From: Indolivaga alginatilytica
GTDB taxonomy: Bacteria > Bacteroidota > Bacteroidia > Bacteroidales > Dysgonomonadaceae
DNA: 64,000 nt
NCBI RefSeq assembly: GCF_003201355.1
Contig: NZ_QICL01000019.1
Coordinates: 26,066 to 90,065, forward strand
Reading direction: 5' to 3'
The notes under the pieces were generated by a model that worked only from the letters and a program-made list of their open reading frames with translations, had not been told where the DNA came from and did not search any database. Below are positions 54,453-62,776 of the stretch, one piece after another. The position numbers and the translations under genes are program-made. The stretch's first letter is position 1; each line of letters begins with the position of its first letter.

Positions 54453-55163
54453 CTAAAATTTAAAACTACATTGAATCCCAAAAGATCTTTGAGAAAACGG
54501 ATCATTTTGCACTTGAGGTTCGACCCTCATAGACAAATCGGGAGAAATATCAAAGTCAAAAAGATGTGCATCCACATACGCATCTATCATACACAATCCG
54601 TACAAAGCAACTGCTCCAATAATACTCAAATCACGGTATCTTCTGTAAGAATCTCTCTGGCGTTTGAAACGATTTCTCCATGTTGCTATCTCACCATCAG
54701 TCAACAATTCAGGATTTTTTCCTCTTGGAATAAAAGGTCCCCAAATCCTAGTATTTTCAGCATCCCTCGGATTCTCTTTCATAATCGCCTTATATGCGCC
54801 TGTGTAGTCACTATACTGACGACCATTCCAGGTAATAGCATATGTAAGACCCAAAAAACCACCATATACGAGAGGTAGTTTCCAATATTTTTTATTATAA
54901 ATCTGACCTAATCCCGGAAAAATAGCCGAATACAAGACTGCTTTATTCGGGTCAGGCTTAAATGGGGCAGTATTTTTTATAATCTTATCTGCCGCCTTAT
55001 CATTCAGCATTTTATCATTGACCCAAGCAACGGTATCGCTTTTTGTTATATTCTGAGAGTTAACAGTCATATTTCGTACTTGTATACTATCATTCGTTTG
55101 ACCCAGCACCGAAAAGGCGAAGGAATATACAGTTACAAAACACAAAAATAATCTCTTTACCAT
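54453..55163 (-). CDS. DUF5683 family envelope protein
   Basis: The 236-residue product has a signal peptide (1-21, SVLGQ). The DUF5683 core is at about 70-210: KAVLYSAIFPGLGQIYNKKYWKLPLVYGGFLGL, YTGAYKAIMKENPRDAENTRIWG and RRYRDLSIIGAVALYGLCMIDAYVDAHLFDFD. It contains two to three hydrophobic segments. Its function is unknown, but its constant position between parB and a LysM transglycosylase suggests an envelope role linked to growth or division. Confidence 0.9.
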   Translation of the reverse strand: MVKRLFLCFVTVYSFAFSVLGQTNDSIQVRNMTVNSQNITKSDTVAWVNDKMLNDKAADKIIKNTAPFKPDPNKAVLYSAIFPGLGQIYNKKYWKLPLVYGGFLGLTYAITWNGRQYSDYTGAYKAIMKENPRDAENTRIWGPFIPRGKNPELLTDGEIATWRNRFKRQRDSYRRYRDLSIIGAVALYGLCMIDAYVDAHLFDFDISPDLSMRVEPQVQNDPFSQRSFGIQCSFKF

Positions 55164-55171
55164 ATAAACAC

Positions 55172-55216
55172 TAAGGTTTTAAACCTTTCTGCAGTTATCT
55201 GTAAATTTATTTACTT
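55172..55216 (+). repeat. IPE repeat, shortened copy
   Basis: AAGGTTTTAAACCTTTCT joined to TTTATTTACTTGC gives the left and right ends with the middle missing. It begins 9 bp upstream of the DUF5683 gene start and faces the minus-oriented copy at 55229. Confidence 0.55.
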
Positions 55217-55228
55217 GCTAACTACCTA

Positions 55229-55322
55229 TAATCAATATGAAATAATTATTGATACTTTTAATGACTATAACAATTTCCGATGTTATACTTGTCAAAGCAA
55301 TAAATTAAAGTCTTAGACCTTA
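55229..55322 (-). repeat. IPE repeat, full-length copy
   Basis: On the minus strand: TAAGGTCTAAGACTTTAA, TTGCTTTGACAAG, and a perfect 7-bp central hairpin TATAACA/TGTTATA. The matching stem in other copies is CATAACA/TGTTATG, so the closing pair changed from C-G to T-A on both sides. It abuts the parB stop. Confidence 0.8.
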
Positions 55323-55324
55323 AT

Positions 55325-56233
55325 TTATTTTTTTATCTGGTCAAATTTAGTAATAATTCTCTCTAATTCTTCATCGGAACTGAAAGCAATTGTTATTTTC
55401 CCTTTGCCCTTATCGTTGCATGATAACTGAACTTTAGCATCAAAGAACTTCGACAAGTGCTTTTTGAGGATATCGAACTCTTCGGGAGTAGCTTGGTTTA
55501 TATTGCCTTTTTTAGCCAAATTAACCACTTCTTTTTCCTGAATAATTTCTTCGAGAGTATCTCCCTTATTAATGGCTCTTACGTATTCTTCTACTTTACG
55601 AACCGAAAGATCTTCGGACATAATCAACTCATAAACTTCGAGTTGCACCGCCGGATCTTCAATCGTCACTAAAGTACGGGCATGAGCCATATCTATTTTC
55701 TTATCTCTGATAGCCATCTGAATACCGGCAGGAAGCTTCAACAACCGCAAATAATTTGCAATGGTAGTTCTCTTCTTTCCGATTCTTTCACTCAACTGTT
55801 CCTGAGTAAGATTATATGTTTCAATCAAATTCTGGTAAGCAAGAGCAATCTCAATAGAATTAAGGTCTTCTCTTTGTATATTTTCGATCAACGCCATTTC
55901 CATGACGTTTTCATCATCCGCGGTTTTAATATAAGCAGGTATTGTCTTTTGCTGAGCAATCATAGATGCTCTGTACCTACGTTCACCTGCAATAATCTGA
56001 TAATTTTCATCATCTATCTTACGCAAGGTAATCGGCTGGATGACCCCCAATTGTTTTATTGATACAGCCAGCTCACGCAAGGCTTCCTCATCAAAAACAC
56101 GTCGGGGTTGATCAGGATTGGGTTGAATCTTAGATAATGGAACCTCATTTATAGACGAAGATCCTTCAGTCCTTAAATCGTCCATCATAATAAGAGCATC
56201 TAGCCCTCTCCCTAAAGCAGGTCTTTTTGCCAT
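55325..56233 (-). CDS. parB: Chromosome-partitioning protein ParB
   Basis: The 302-residue protein has the ParB N-terminal CTPase domain (about 30-120, with QPNPDQPRR, QPITLR and GERRYRAS at 83-90), a helix-turn-helix for parS binding (about 140-180, TQEQLSERIGKKRTTIANYLRLLKLP) and a C-terminal dimerisation domain. It loads on parS near the origin and works with ParA in segregation. It is 127 bp downstream of parA, the gap being mostly one IPE. No consensus parS was found in the window. Confidence 0.96.
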   Translation of the reverse strand: MAKRPALGRGLDALIMMDDLRTEGSSSINEVPLSKIQPNPDQPRRVFDEEALRELAVSIKQLGVIQPITLRKIDDENYQIIAGERRYRASMIAQQKTIPAYIKTADDENVMEMALIENIQREDLNSIEIALAYQNLIETYNLTQEQLSERIGKKRTTIANYLRLLKLPAGIQMAIRDKKIDMAHARTLVTIEDPAVQLEVYELIMSEDLSVRKVEEYVRAINKGDTLEEIIQEKEVVNLAKKGNINQATPEEFDILKKHLSKFFDAKVQLSCNDKGKGKITIAFSSDEELERIITKFDQIKK

Positions 56234-56257
56234 AAATAATTACTTATTTTTTGCGGT

Positions 56258-56351
56258 TAAGGTCTCAGACCTATTTATTGCTCTGGTAAGCATAATAGAT
56301 AGAAACAGTTATGATTATAGAATGTAACAATAAATACTTCCTTTTACTTAA
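56258..56351 (+). repeat. IPE repeat, full-length copy
   Basis: AAGGTCTCAGACCTATTT, TTGCTCTGGTAAGCATAA, a CATAA...TTATG stem, a bulged GAA-GTA/TAC-TTC stem, and TTTTACTTAA. It lies between parA and parB, 26 bp upstream of the parB start. Confidence 0.88.
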
Positions 56352-56360
56352 GTAGCAAAG

Positions 56361-57125
56361 TTAAGAATTTTTTTCAATAAGCTCTTTTGCCAACTGCATA
56401 TGGTTAACTGTTCCACGAGATGCAGCATCATAAGCCAATACAGGCTGTGCAAAACTTTGAGACTCACTCAGTTTTACATTTCGTTGAATTACGGTTGTAA
56501 ATACCAATTCCTGAAAATGTTTTTTTACCTCTTCATATATCTGATTTGCTAAACGAAGACGTGCATCATACATCGTAAGCAAAAATCCCTCTATTTCCAA
56601 TGAAGGATTTAGTTTCGATTTTATGATTTTAATTGTATTCAACAGTTTACTGATTCCTTCCAGAGCAAAGTACTCACACTGAACGGGTATAATAACCGAA
56701 TCGGCAGCCGTAAGAGAATTCACCGTAATCAGCCCCAAAGACGGAGAGCAGTCAATCAAGATATAATCATAATCTGCTTTCTTGGCTTGTAATACAGCAG
56801 CTAAACGCTTTTCTCGATTTTCGATGTTCAACATTTCAAGTTCGGCCCCTACTAAATTGATATGCGACGGTATTATATCCAAACGCTCGTAAGCTGTCGG
56901 TACAATGGCCTGATCGGCTGTAGCCTCTCCTATCAGACATTCATAAATCGTATTTTTTATATGTTTAATATCGAGTCCTAAGCCGGAAGAAGCATTTGCC
57001 TGCGGATCAGCATCCACAACCAATACTTTTTTTTCCAATGCAGCTAAGGAGGCAGCAAGATTTATTGTGGTAGTAGTTTTTCCAACCCCTCCCTTTTGAT
57101 TTGCCAGAGCAATTATTTTACCCAT
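56361..57125 (-). CDS. parA: Chromosome-partitioning ATPase ParA (Soj)
   Basis: The 254-residue protein has the deviant Walker A motif ANQKGGVGKTTTTINLAAS (8-26, signature Lys11), VLVVDADPQANASSGLG, YILIDCSPSLGLITVNSL and VQCEYFALEGISKL. ParA forms ATP-dependent dimers on DNA that move ParB-parS complexes. Length is normal for the chromosomal type. A TTTCTTTG box (7 of 8 to the -7 consensus) lies at 57159-57166. Confidence 0.97.
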   Translation of the reverse strand: MGKIIALANQKGGVGKTTTTINLAASLAALEKKVLVVDADPQANASSGLGLDIKHIKNTIYECLIGEATADQAIVPTAYERLDIIPSHINLVGAELEMLNIENREKRLAAVLQAKKADYDYILIDCSPSLGLITVNSLTAADSVIIPVQCEYFALEGISKLLNTIKIIKSKLNPSLEIEGFLLTMYDARLRLANQIYEEVKKHFQELVFTTVIQRNVKLSESQSFAQPVLAYDAASRGTVNHMQLAKELIEKNS

Positions 57126-57166
57126 GTTCGTTAGTTATAATTTCTTTTATTTAAGCTACAAAGAAA

Positions 57167-57455
57167 CAAATAAATAATAGCAGTACTTAGATTGTGACAT
57201 TAAACACTAAAAGAATTGTTGATAACTTGCCATTTCTGTTAATAACATCTACAATCATCTATATTATTGCAAATTACATGTAAAAAATCGATCCAAAACA
57301 ACAATGCTAAAACGATTAACTGTAATATCAACATCAATTTTAAAATTGATTTCAGTATATTATAAAACCGACAAAGTTGAAATTTTACGATGCGAAGAGT
57401 ATTTTTATTGATTTAATTATAAATTATTCTTAGAATTAAATATCTTTATCTGATT
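57167..57455. other. Gene-free parA upstream region with 18-bp palindrome
   Basis: The divergent gap between parA and ogt is AT-rich. It contains a perfect 18-bp palindrome, ATCAATTTTAAAATTGAT (57333-57350), which might bind a protein. No gene or RNA structure is otherwise supported, and the right part is an IPE copy. Confidence 0.5.
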
Positions 57456-57548
57456 AAGGTCACAGACCTTTCTATTGCTTTGGCAGGCATAACGACCAAA
57501 GATAATTATACTGATAAAACATAGCATTAAATATTAAACGTTACTTAG
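57455..57548 (+). repeat. IPE repeat, full-length copy
   Basis: AAGGTCACAGACCTTTCT, TTGCTTTGGCAGGCATAAC, a diverged middle with CATTAAATATT, and GTTACTTAG. It lies in the leader region of ogt, ending about 20 bp before its start codon. Confidence 0.82.
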
Positions 57549-57568
57549 TTATTAAGACAGTAAAAAAA

Positions 57569-58093
57569 ATGAATATCAGCAAAACTTATATAGAAACGCC
57601 TCTGGGAGAAATGATTGCCTGCGCAACAGATAAAGGCATCTGTCTTCTGGAGTTTAATAATAGAAAAAATATTGACGGTCAGTTTCAAAAAACAGAAAAG
57701 GAGCTGAATGGTGTTATTGTTGAAGAAAACAGCACCTATTTTGATCTTTTAAAGAAAGAATTGGACGCCTATTTCAAAAAAGAGCTGAAAGAATTCACGG
57801 TACCTCTCGATTTGGTAGGTACAGAATTTCAGAAAAAAGTATGGCAAGCTCTATTAGCGATTCCCTATGGGAAAACAATCAGCTACCTTCAACAGTCTGA
57901 AACGATGGGAAATCCATTAAGCGTACGAGCTGTTGCCAATGCCAACGGGATGAATAAAATTGCCATAATTGTCCCATGTCACCGGGTTATTGGTTCAAAT
58001 GGTAAGTTGACCGGATACGCCGGAGGATTGGATAAAAAAAGGTGGTTACTCAATCTGGAAAAAGGCATCACCGAAAATACTCTTTTCGAATGA
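57569..58093 (+). CDS. ogt: Methylated-DNA-protein cysteine methyltransferase
   Basis: The 174-residue protein has the Ogt/AGT fold: an N-terminal RNase H-like domain (about 1-80) and the DNA-binding domain with FQKKVWQALLAIPYGKTISY (87-106), RAVANANGMNKIAIIVPCHRVIGSNG and acceptor Cys137 in PCHRV. It takes the methyl group from O6-methylguanine irreversibly. It is convergent with the alpha/beta hydrolase gene 31 bp away, with no strong hairpin in the gap. Confidence 0.96.
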   Translation: MNISKTYIETPLGEMIACATDKGICLLEFNNRKNIDGQFQKTEKELNGVIVEENSTYFDLLKKELDAYFKKELKEFTVPLDLVGTEFQKKVWQALLAIPYGKTISYLQQSETMGNPLSVRAVANANGMNKIAIIVPCHRVIGSNGKLTGYAGGLDKKRWLLNLEKGITENTLFE

Positions 58094-58124
58094 TACCTTT
58101 ATCCTTTATTTTTTTCCTTGAATT

Positions 58125-58979
58125 TTACAAAGACAATGTTTTCAACCACAAACTCAGTAGAGAGAGCATTTCATCGTGATATTCAAAATTATTTCTCATA
58201 CCCCAGCCATGACCTCCCGAAGGGAAAATATACATGGTTGCCGGTATTTTATTTTCTTTTAAAGCAGTATAATAAGATACCGAATTCTTCGGTGGAACCG
58301 ATGTATCATCATCACTTAGCAACAATATTGCAGGAGGTGTAAATTCATTAACCTGCCTTTCGTTAGAATAATACATTATCTCAGATGCTGTTGGAGTATC
58401 ACCCAACAAATTATTACGTGATCCTTCATGAGTAAAATCCCCCATTGTAATTACCGGATAAAACAAGATCGAAAAGTCGGGACGCAATTCTTTTGACGAG
58501 AAATGGGTAGAAGCTGTTGCTGCCAAGTGACCTCCTGCCGAAAAACCGGCAATACCGATCTTATCATTCGAAATTTTCCACTGAGATGCTTTAGATCTTA
58601 CATAGGTAATAGCCTGATTGAAATCTTCCAAGGGTACTTGTTTCACTTTATTAGGCATACGATATTTTAAAACAATACCGGCAATACCTTGCGACTGTAA
58701 CCACTTGGCAAAATCGTGCCCTTCATGATCAATAGCCAATCGGGCATATCCGCCACCGGGACAGATAATAACTGCAATGCCTCTATTTACGGTAGAATCG
58801 GGTAAATAGACAGTCAATTCGGGAATAGAAACATTCGAAATTCGTCCTTCTTCAGACAATTCAGGTTCAGATAATCCATTACTCGTTGGAGGGGTTATTT
58901 CCCAAAGTTTAACGACTGTTTGTGCATTCATACCAATAGCTGATAAAAGAAAGAATAGTATTAAAAATAGGTTTTTCAT
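58125..58979 (-). CDS. Secreted alpha/beta hydrolase, acetyl-xylan esterase-like (copy 2)
   Basis: From the ATG at 58979 the product has 284 residues, with a signal peptide (MKNLFLILFFLLSAIGMNAQ). An ORF extension to 59012 is rejected, because it runs into an IPE palindrome. It has an alpha/beta hydrolase fold: AVIICPGGGYARLAIDHEGHDFAKWL, nucleophile Ser in IGIAGFSAGGHLAA, Asp in LLSDDDTSVPPKNS and His in GGHGWGM. Members of this BD-FAE-like group remove acetyl or feruloyl groups from plant glycans. The upstream gene is a close paralogue. Confidence 0.9.
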   Translation of the reverse strand: MKNLFLILFFLLSAIGMNAQTVVKLWEITPPTSNGLSEPELSEEGRISNVSIPELTVYLPDSTVNRGIAVIICPGGGYARLAIDHEGHDFAKWLQSQGIAGIVLKYRMPNKVKQVPLEDFNQAITYVRSKASQWKISNDKIGIAGFSAGGHLAATASTHFSSKELRPDFSILFYPVITMGDFTHEGSRNNLLGDTPTASEIMYYSNERQVNEFTPPAILLLSDDDTSVPPKNSVSYYTALKENKIPATMYIFPSGGHGWGMRNNFEYHDEMLSLLSLWLKTLSL

Positions 58980-58993
58980 AATTATAATATATT

Positions 58994-59008
58994 TAAGGTC
59001 ACCAACCT
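58994..59008 (+). repeat. IPE palindrome only
   Basis: AAGGTCACCAACCT is a worn IPE palindrome 15 bp upstream of the hydrolase start codon at 58979, in the gap between the two paralogues. Confidence 0.5.
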
Positions 59009-59088
59009 GCATGTTTCTAAAATCATGACAAAATTATAATAATACGAATAAATCTAACTAGGAGAGCACTTTTAAAAGAAGTACTTAC

Positions 59089-59928
59089 TCAATTATGGTT
59101 TGTCAGAACTGTCCGCTTCAACCACATTTTCAACAAAGATAATGATTCATCGTAATATTTAAATGATTTGATCATTCCCCACCCATGTTCTCCTTCCGGA
59201 AATACATATAAAGCAGCAGGAACATTATTTTCTTTCAGCGAATTGTAATACATTATACTATGGGCGGATGGAACTGAAAGATCATTATCACTTACGAAAA
59301 TAATAGCAGGAGGAGTATTTTCGGTAACCAGCCTATCTGCTGAAAAAGAATAGATATCACTAGCCGAAGGCGTTTTTCCCAATAAATTGGAACGAGTCCC
59401 TCCCTTTGTTGCTGTTTCGAACGAGATCACCGGATAAAACAGAATGGTGAAATCAGGACGGATATTGATATCGCTATTAGAATCCAAGTTAGAAAAGACT
59501 GCAGCTAAATGTCCGCCTGCCGAAAATCCGGCGATTCCCACCCTATTGATATCTATATTCCATTTATCGGAATCCGAACGGATTATGAGCATAGCTTGCT
59601 CTGCATCATCAAAAGGAATTTCTTTATGCTCATTGGGTAATCTATATTTTAAAACTATACCTGCCACACCTTGCGATGCCAGCCATTTTGCAAAAGCATG
59701 ACCTTCGTACACTGCGCTAACACCTGCATATCCGCCACCGGGGCAAATTAATACAGCCGGAGTTTTCAGGCTGTCTTTTTTTTCAGGTAAATATACAAAC
59801 AGTTCCGCTTCATCGGTTAATCCATTACTCGAAGGTGCATTATTAGGCCATACTTTAATAACCTCCTGAGAGTAAAGACAGCCCAATGATAGTGTTAATA
59901 TGACAATTAAAGAAATAATTTTTTTCAT
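59089..59928 (-). CDS. Secreted alpha/beta hydrolase, acetyl-xylan esterase-like (copy 1)
   Basis: The 279-residue product has a signal peptide (1-20, LGCLYSQ). It matches the downstream gene along its whole length: AVLICPGGGYAGVSAVYEGHAFAKWL, Ser in VGIAGFSAGGHLAA, Asp in FVSDNDLSVPSAHS and His in GEHGWGM. The two arose by tandem duplication. The likely role is deacylation of carbohydrate substrates outside the cytoplasm. A near-consensus IPE fills the gap to the GT2 gene. Confidence 0.9.
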   Translation of the reverse strand: MKKIISLIVILTLSLGCLYSQEVIKVWPNNAPSSNGLTDEAELFVYLPEKKDSLKTPAVLICPGGGYAGVSAVYEGHAFAKWLASQGVAGIVLKYRLPNEHKEIPFDDAEQAMLIIRSDSDKWNIDINRVGIAGFSAGGHLAAVFSNLDSNSDINIRPDFTILFYPVISFETATKGGTRSNLLGKTPSASDIYSFSADRLVTENTPPAIIFVSDNDLSVPSAHSIMYYNSLKENNVPAALYVFPEGEHGWGMIKSFKYYDESLSLLKMWLKRTVLTNHN

Positions 59929-59936
59929 AATTCAAT

Positions 59937-60029
59937 TAAGGTCTCAGACCTTTTTATTACTTTGGCAAACACAACAGCAATAGCTTGTTATGATCAGAAA
60001 GTATATCATTAAATACTTTCATTTACTTA
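59937..60029 (+). repeat. IPE repeat, near-consensus full copy
   Basis: The best match to the copy at 34301. AAGGTCTCAGACCTTTTT, TTACTTTGGCAAACA, CAACAGCAATAGCTTGTTATG, a perfect GAAAGTAT/ATACTTTC stem, ATTTACTTA. The right-end TTA is the reverse complement of the stop codon of the GT2 gene at 60027, so this gene ends inside the element. Confidence 0.92.
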
Positions 60030-61034
60030 CTCTATAGAATGGCTAAGGTTACCTTTGTATTTCAATTTTAAGTAGATGTAAAGAAGCCTTACTTTCAATT
60101 TAAGTTTAATATATCTATTTTTAAGATAAAGTTTTATATTTTCATCTAAAGCATCATATACCAGTCTATTATAATTACATATCAACAGATCATAATTTAC
60201 TAAACTACTATCCAGCTTTTTATTTTTTTTATATATACGCCTTACAAGCTTTCCTTTTTGAGCCAGAGTCTCCTCTTTTAGCTCCGAGTAGCCTTTTAGT
60301 TCAAAAAAATCAGATCTTTGAGTTAATGTTTCCAGATAATGCAGATAACGTTTTATTTCCATATCCGGTGATACATTCATAATGCTACCCGATCGTTTTA
60401 AGTAAAAGTAAAGGATCTTAGAGCTTACTGTTATTTTGGTCGCTCTATCATAAATATAATGTACTACGGCTTCGTCTTCATTAAGCTTTCCTAGAGGAAA
60501 CCGAATATTATCCCATATATTTTTATGATATAATTTATTCCAGACAACGACATTTCGAGGATAGATCTTCTTTGAATATAACCTCTGTAAGTATTCATAA
60601 GCGGAAAATTCCTCTGTTCTGAATGAGCTGCTCTTAGGAATGAACACTGCATCGTCTTCTTCAACCTGTATATAATCACATTGAACTATATCCGAATCAG
60701 TATCTTTCAATAAAGTATATAATTCAGATATAAAATCAGCAGCAACAAAATCATCACTATCTATAAAACTTATAAAATCACCCTTCGCATTATCTAATCC
60801 TACATTTCGGGCACTTGACAGACCTTGATTTTTTTGATTAAAAATTGTAATCCTATTATCTTTTTCTTTATATTCTTCACAGATAGCCAAAGACCTGTCT
60901 GTACTTCCATCATTTATTAAAATGATCTCTATATTTTTATAAATCTGGCTGATAATACTATCGAGACATTTGGGTAAATATTGCTCAACATTATAAACCG
61001 GAACTATTATGGTTACTAATTCTTGATTATACAT
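60027..61034 (-). CDS. Family 2 glycosyltransferase
   Basis: The 335-residue protein has a GT2 GT-A domain: TIIVPVYNVEQYLPKCLDSI, ILINDGSTDRSLAICEEY, NVGLDNAKGDFISFIDSDD (metal site) and KLNEDEAVVHYIYDRA. The C-terminus is Lys-rich and helical (KNRYIKLKLKVRLLYIYLKLKYKG) and may lie on the membrane. It resembles EpsJ/WcaA-like transferases for exopolysaccharide. It is 5 bp downstream of ybeY. Its stop codon is inside an IPE right end. Confidence 0.92.
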   Translation of the reverse strand: MYNQELVTIIVPVYNVEQYLPKCLDSIISQIYKNIEIILINDGSTDRSLAICEEYKEKDNRITIFNQKNQGLSSARNVGLDNAKGDFISFIDSDDFVAADFISELYTLLKDTDSDIVQCDYIQVEEDDAVFIPKSSSFRTEEFSAYEYLQRLYSKKIYPRNVVVWNKLYHKNIWDNIRFPLGKLNEDEAVVHYIYDRATKITVSSKILYFYLKRSGSIMNVSPDMEIKRYLHYLETLTQRSDFFELKGYSELKEETLAQKGKLVRRIYKKNKKLDSSLVNYDLLICNYNRLVYDALDENIKLYLKNRYIKLKLKVRLLYIYLKLKYKGNLSHSIE

Positions 61035-61039
61035 CCTTT

Positions 61040-61462
61040 TTATATGTCACTCAAAAGACCTAAAGCCTTATTTTCACACTCGGTCATATGCTCTCTTTCG
61101 CCCGGACCTTTGTCATTGATTCCACAAAGATGAAGTATCCCGTGAATAATAATTCGGTGTAATTCTTCGAGGTAATCGGTATTAAACTGCTCCGAATTAC
61201 TTTTCACAGTGTCTAAACTTATAAAAATATCTCCTGATATTACATCTTCATCGGTATAATCGAAGGTGATTATATCAGTATAGTAATCATGCTGAAGATA
61301 TTCCTTATTTATTTCAAGGATTTTTTCATCCGAACAAAAGATATATGAAATATCTCCTGTCTTTTTACCATAAGATGCTGCCACATCTTTAATCCATTTA
61401 GTAACCTCTCTTTTCTTTATTAAAGGAGCTTTTACATCTTCATTTTGATATATGATTGCCAT
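61040..61462 (-). CDS. ybeY: Endoribonuclease YbeY
   Basis: The 140-residue protein matches YbeY: ISYIFCSDEKILEINKEYLQHDYYTDIITFDY (38-69), GDIFISLDTVKSNSEQF and the zinc motif IIIHGILHLCGINDK. The first two His ligands are present. The usual third His (HGxLHLxGyDH) is replaced by Asp in this alignment; a later His lies in EREHM. YbeY matures the 16S rRNA 3' end and takes part in ribosome quality control. Confidence 0.92.
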   Translation of the reverse strand: MAIIYQNEDVKAPLIKKREVTKWIKDVAASYGKKTGDISYIFCSDEKILEINKEYLQHDYYTDIITFDYTDEDVISGDIFISLDTVKSNSEQFNTDYLEELHRIIIHGILHLCGINDKGPGEREHMTECENKALGLLSDI

Positions 61463-61470
61463 ATTCTATA

Positions 61471-61525
61471 TTTATAACGGTATCTGATTTGCTTGCCAAA
61501 AACAATAAAAAGGTCTGAGACCTCG
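61471..61525 (-). repeat. IPE repeat, truncated copy
   Basis: On the minus strand: GAGGTCTCAGACCTTTTT, ATTGTTTTTGGCAAGCAAATC, then it fades. It fills the gap between the nucleoside recognition-domain gene stop and ybeY. Confidence 0.75.
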
Positions 61526-61527
61526 AC

Positions 61528-62760
61528 TTACGAGAAAAATATATATGCTATCCAAATAGCTGTAACAACTCCGGCTAAATCAGCCAAAAGTGCATAAGGT
61601 ACTGTATACCTGCTATTCTTTATTCCAACACTTCCATAATAAACAGCCACTACAAAAAAGGTAGTATCGGTAGATGCCTGAAAAATAGATGCCAATCGTC
61701 CGGCAAATGAATCTGCCCCAAAAACAGTCATGGTTTCTGCCATCATACCCCGTGCTCCACTTCCGCTTAAAGGTTTCATTAATGCTGTAGGCATAGCATC
61801 TACCCATCGACTGTCAAATCCTGTAAAAACAACTAAAGACTTCAATCCATCGAAGATAAAATCCATAGCCCCTGATGCACGAAACATGCCTACAGCTACC
61901 AATATGGCAATCAAATAAGGAATGATACGAACAGCAGTCGAAAATCCATCTTTTGCACCCTCTATAAATGCATCATATACATTAATCTTTTTTCGGACTC
62001 CGCTTAGTATGAAAAATATAATAACGCTGAATAATATTATACTGGCAATGAGACTTGATATTTGCTGTGCCTTTTCGGGTCCCATACGATTGAAAGCCCA
62101 GATAACACCACCAATCAATGTGGCAACACTACCAAACGTACCCAGAATAACTTTATCCAGAATATTTATCTTTTGCTTGATGCAAACAGCCAATACTCCA
62201 ATCATTGTTGAAATGAAAGTTGCAATCATAATCGGTACAAAAACATCGGCAGGATTAGCTGCTCCCATCTGTGCGCGGATAGTCATTACAGATACCGGAA
62301 TCAAAGTCAAACCCGATGCATTCATCACCAGAAACATCATCATAGGATTGGAAGCTTTGCTTTTATCGGGATTAATCTCCTGCAATTCTTTCATCGCTTG
62401 TAATCCTGCCGGAGTAGCTGCATTATCAAGCCCAAGAATATTAGCGGAAAGATTCAATAAAATAGAACCTCCTGCGGGATGATCTTTCGGTATATCGGGG
62501 AAAAGCCGACTAAATAATGGATTGATTGCTCTTGAGAAAAGCTGAATTACTCCCCCTTGCTCCCCTATTTTCATAAGTCCCATCCACAGGGTAAGGACCC
62601 CGGTTAAACCAATGGAAATTTCGAAACCCGATCGGGCGGAAGCAAATGTAGAATTAACCGTCGCATTAAAAGTCTCAAAATCGCCCAAAAAGATAAGGCG
62701 GCTCAATGCTACAATAAAGGCAACAAAAAAGAATGCAATCCAGATATAATTAAGAACCAT
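61528..62760 (-). CDS. Nucleoside recognition-domain (SpmA-SpmB fusion) membrane protein
   Basis: This 410-residue protein has about 10-12 membrane helices and two Gate/nucleoside-recognition halves. The SpmA-like half contains GFEISIGLTGVLTLWMGLMKIGEQGG, GGSILLNLSANILGLDNAATPAGL and FLVMNASGLTLIPVSV. The SpmB-like half contains GAKDGFSTAVRIIPYLIAILVAVGMFRASG, SGSGARGMMAETMTVFG and SIFQASTDTTFFVVAVYYGS. In Bacillus the separate proteins act in spore maturation; in non-sporing Bacteroidota the role is unknown, perhaps transport. Confidence 0.9.
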   Translation of the reverse strand: MVLNYIWIAFFFVAFIVALSRLIFLGDFETFNATVNSTFASARSGFEISIGLTGVLTLWMGLMKIGEQGGVIQLFSRAINPLFSRLFPDIPKDHPAGGSILLNLSANILGLDNAATPAGLQAMKELQEINPDKSKASNPMMMFLVMNASGLTLIPVSVMTIRAQMGAANPADVFVPIMIATFISTMIGVLAVCIKQKINILDKVILGTFGSVATLIGGVIWAFNRMGPEKAQQISSLIASIILFSVIIFFILSGVRKKINVYDAFIEGAKDGFSTAVRIIPYLIAILVAVGMFRASGAMDFIFDGLKSLVVFTGFDSRWVDAMPTALMKPLSGSGARGMMAETMTVFGADSFAGRLASIFQASTDTTFFVVAVYYGSVGIKNSRYTVPYALLADLAGVVTAIWIAYIFFS

Positions 62761-62776
62761 AATTTAACTGACTATT

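Noticed and set aside
56408..56423. parS-like sequence TGTTCCACGAGATGCA inside parA
   Set aside because: Only 12 of 16 positions match the TGTTCCACGTGGAACA type and the right half is not symmetrical. It also encodes conserved ParA residues.
61922..62482. 186-codon open frame antisense to the SpmA-SpmB-like gene
   Set aside because: It is a shadow of a membrane-protein gene; its Ile/Thr-rich composition mirrors the sense strand.
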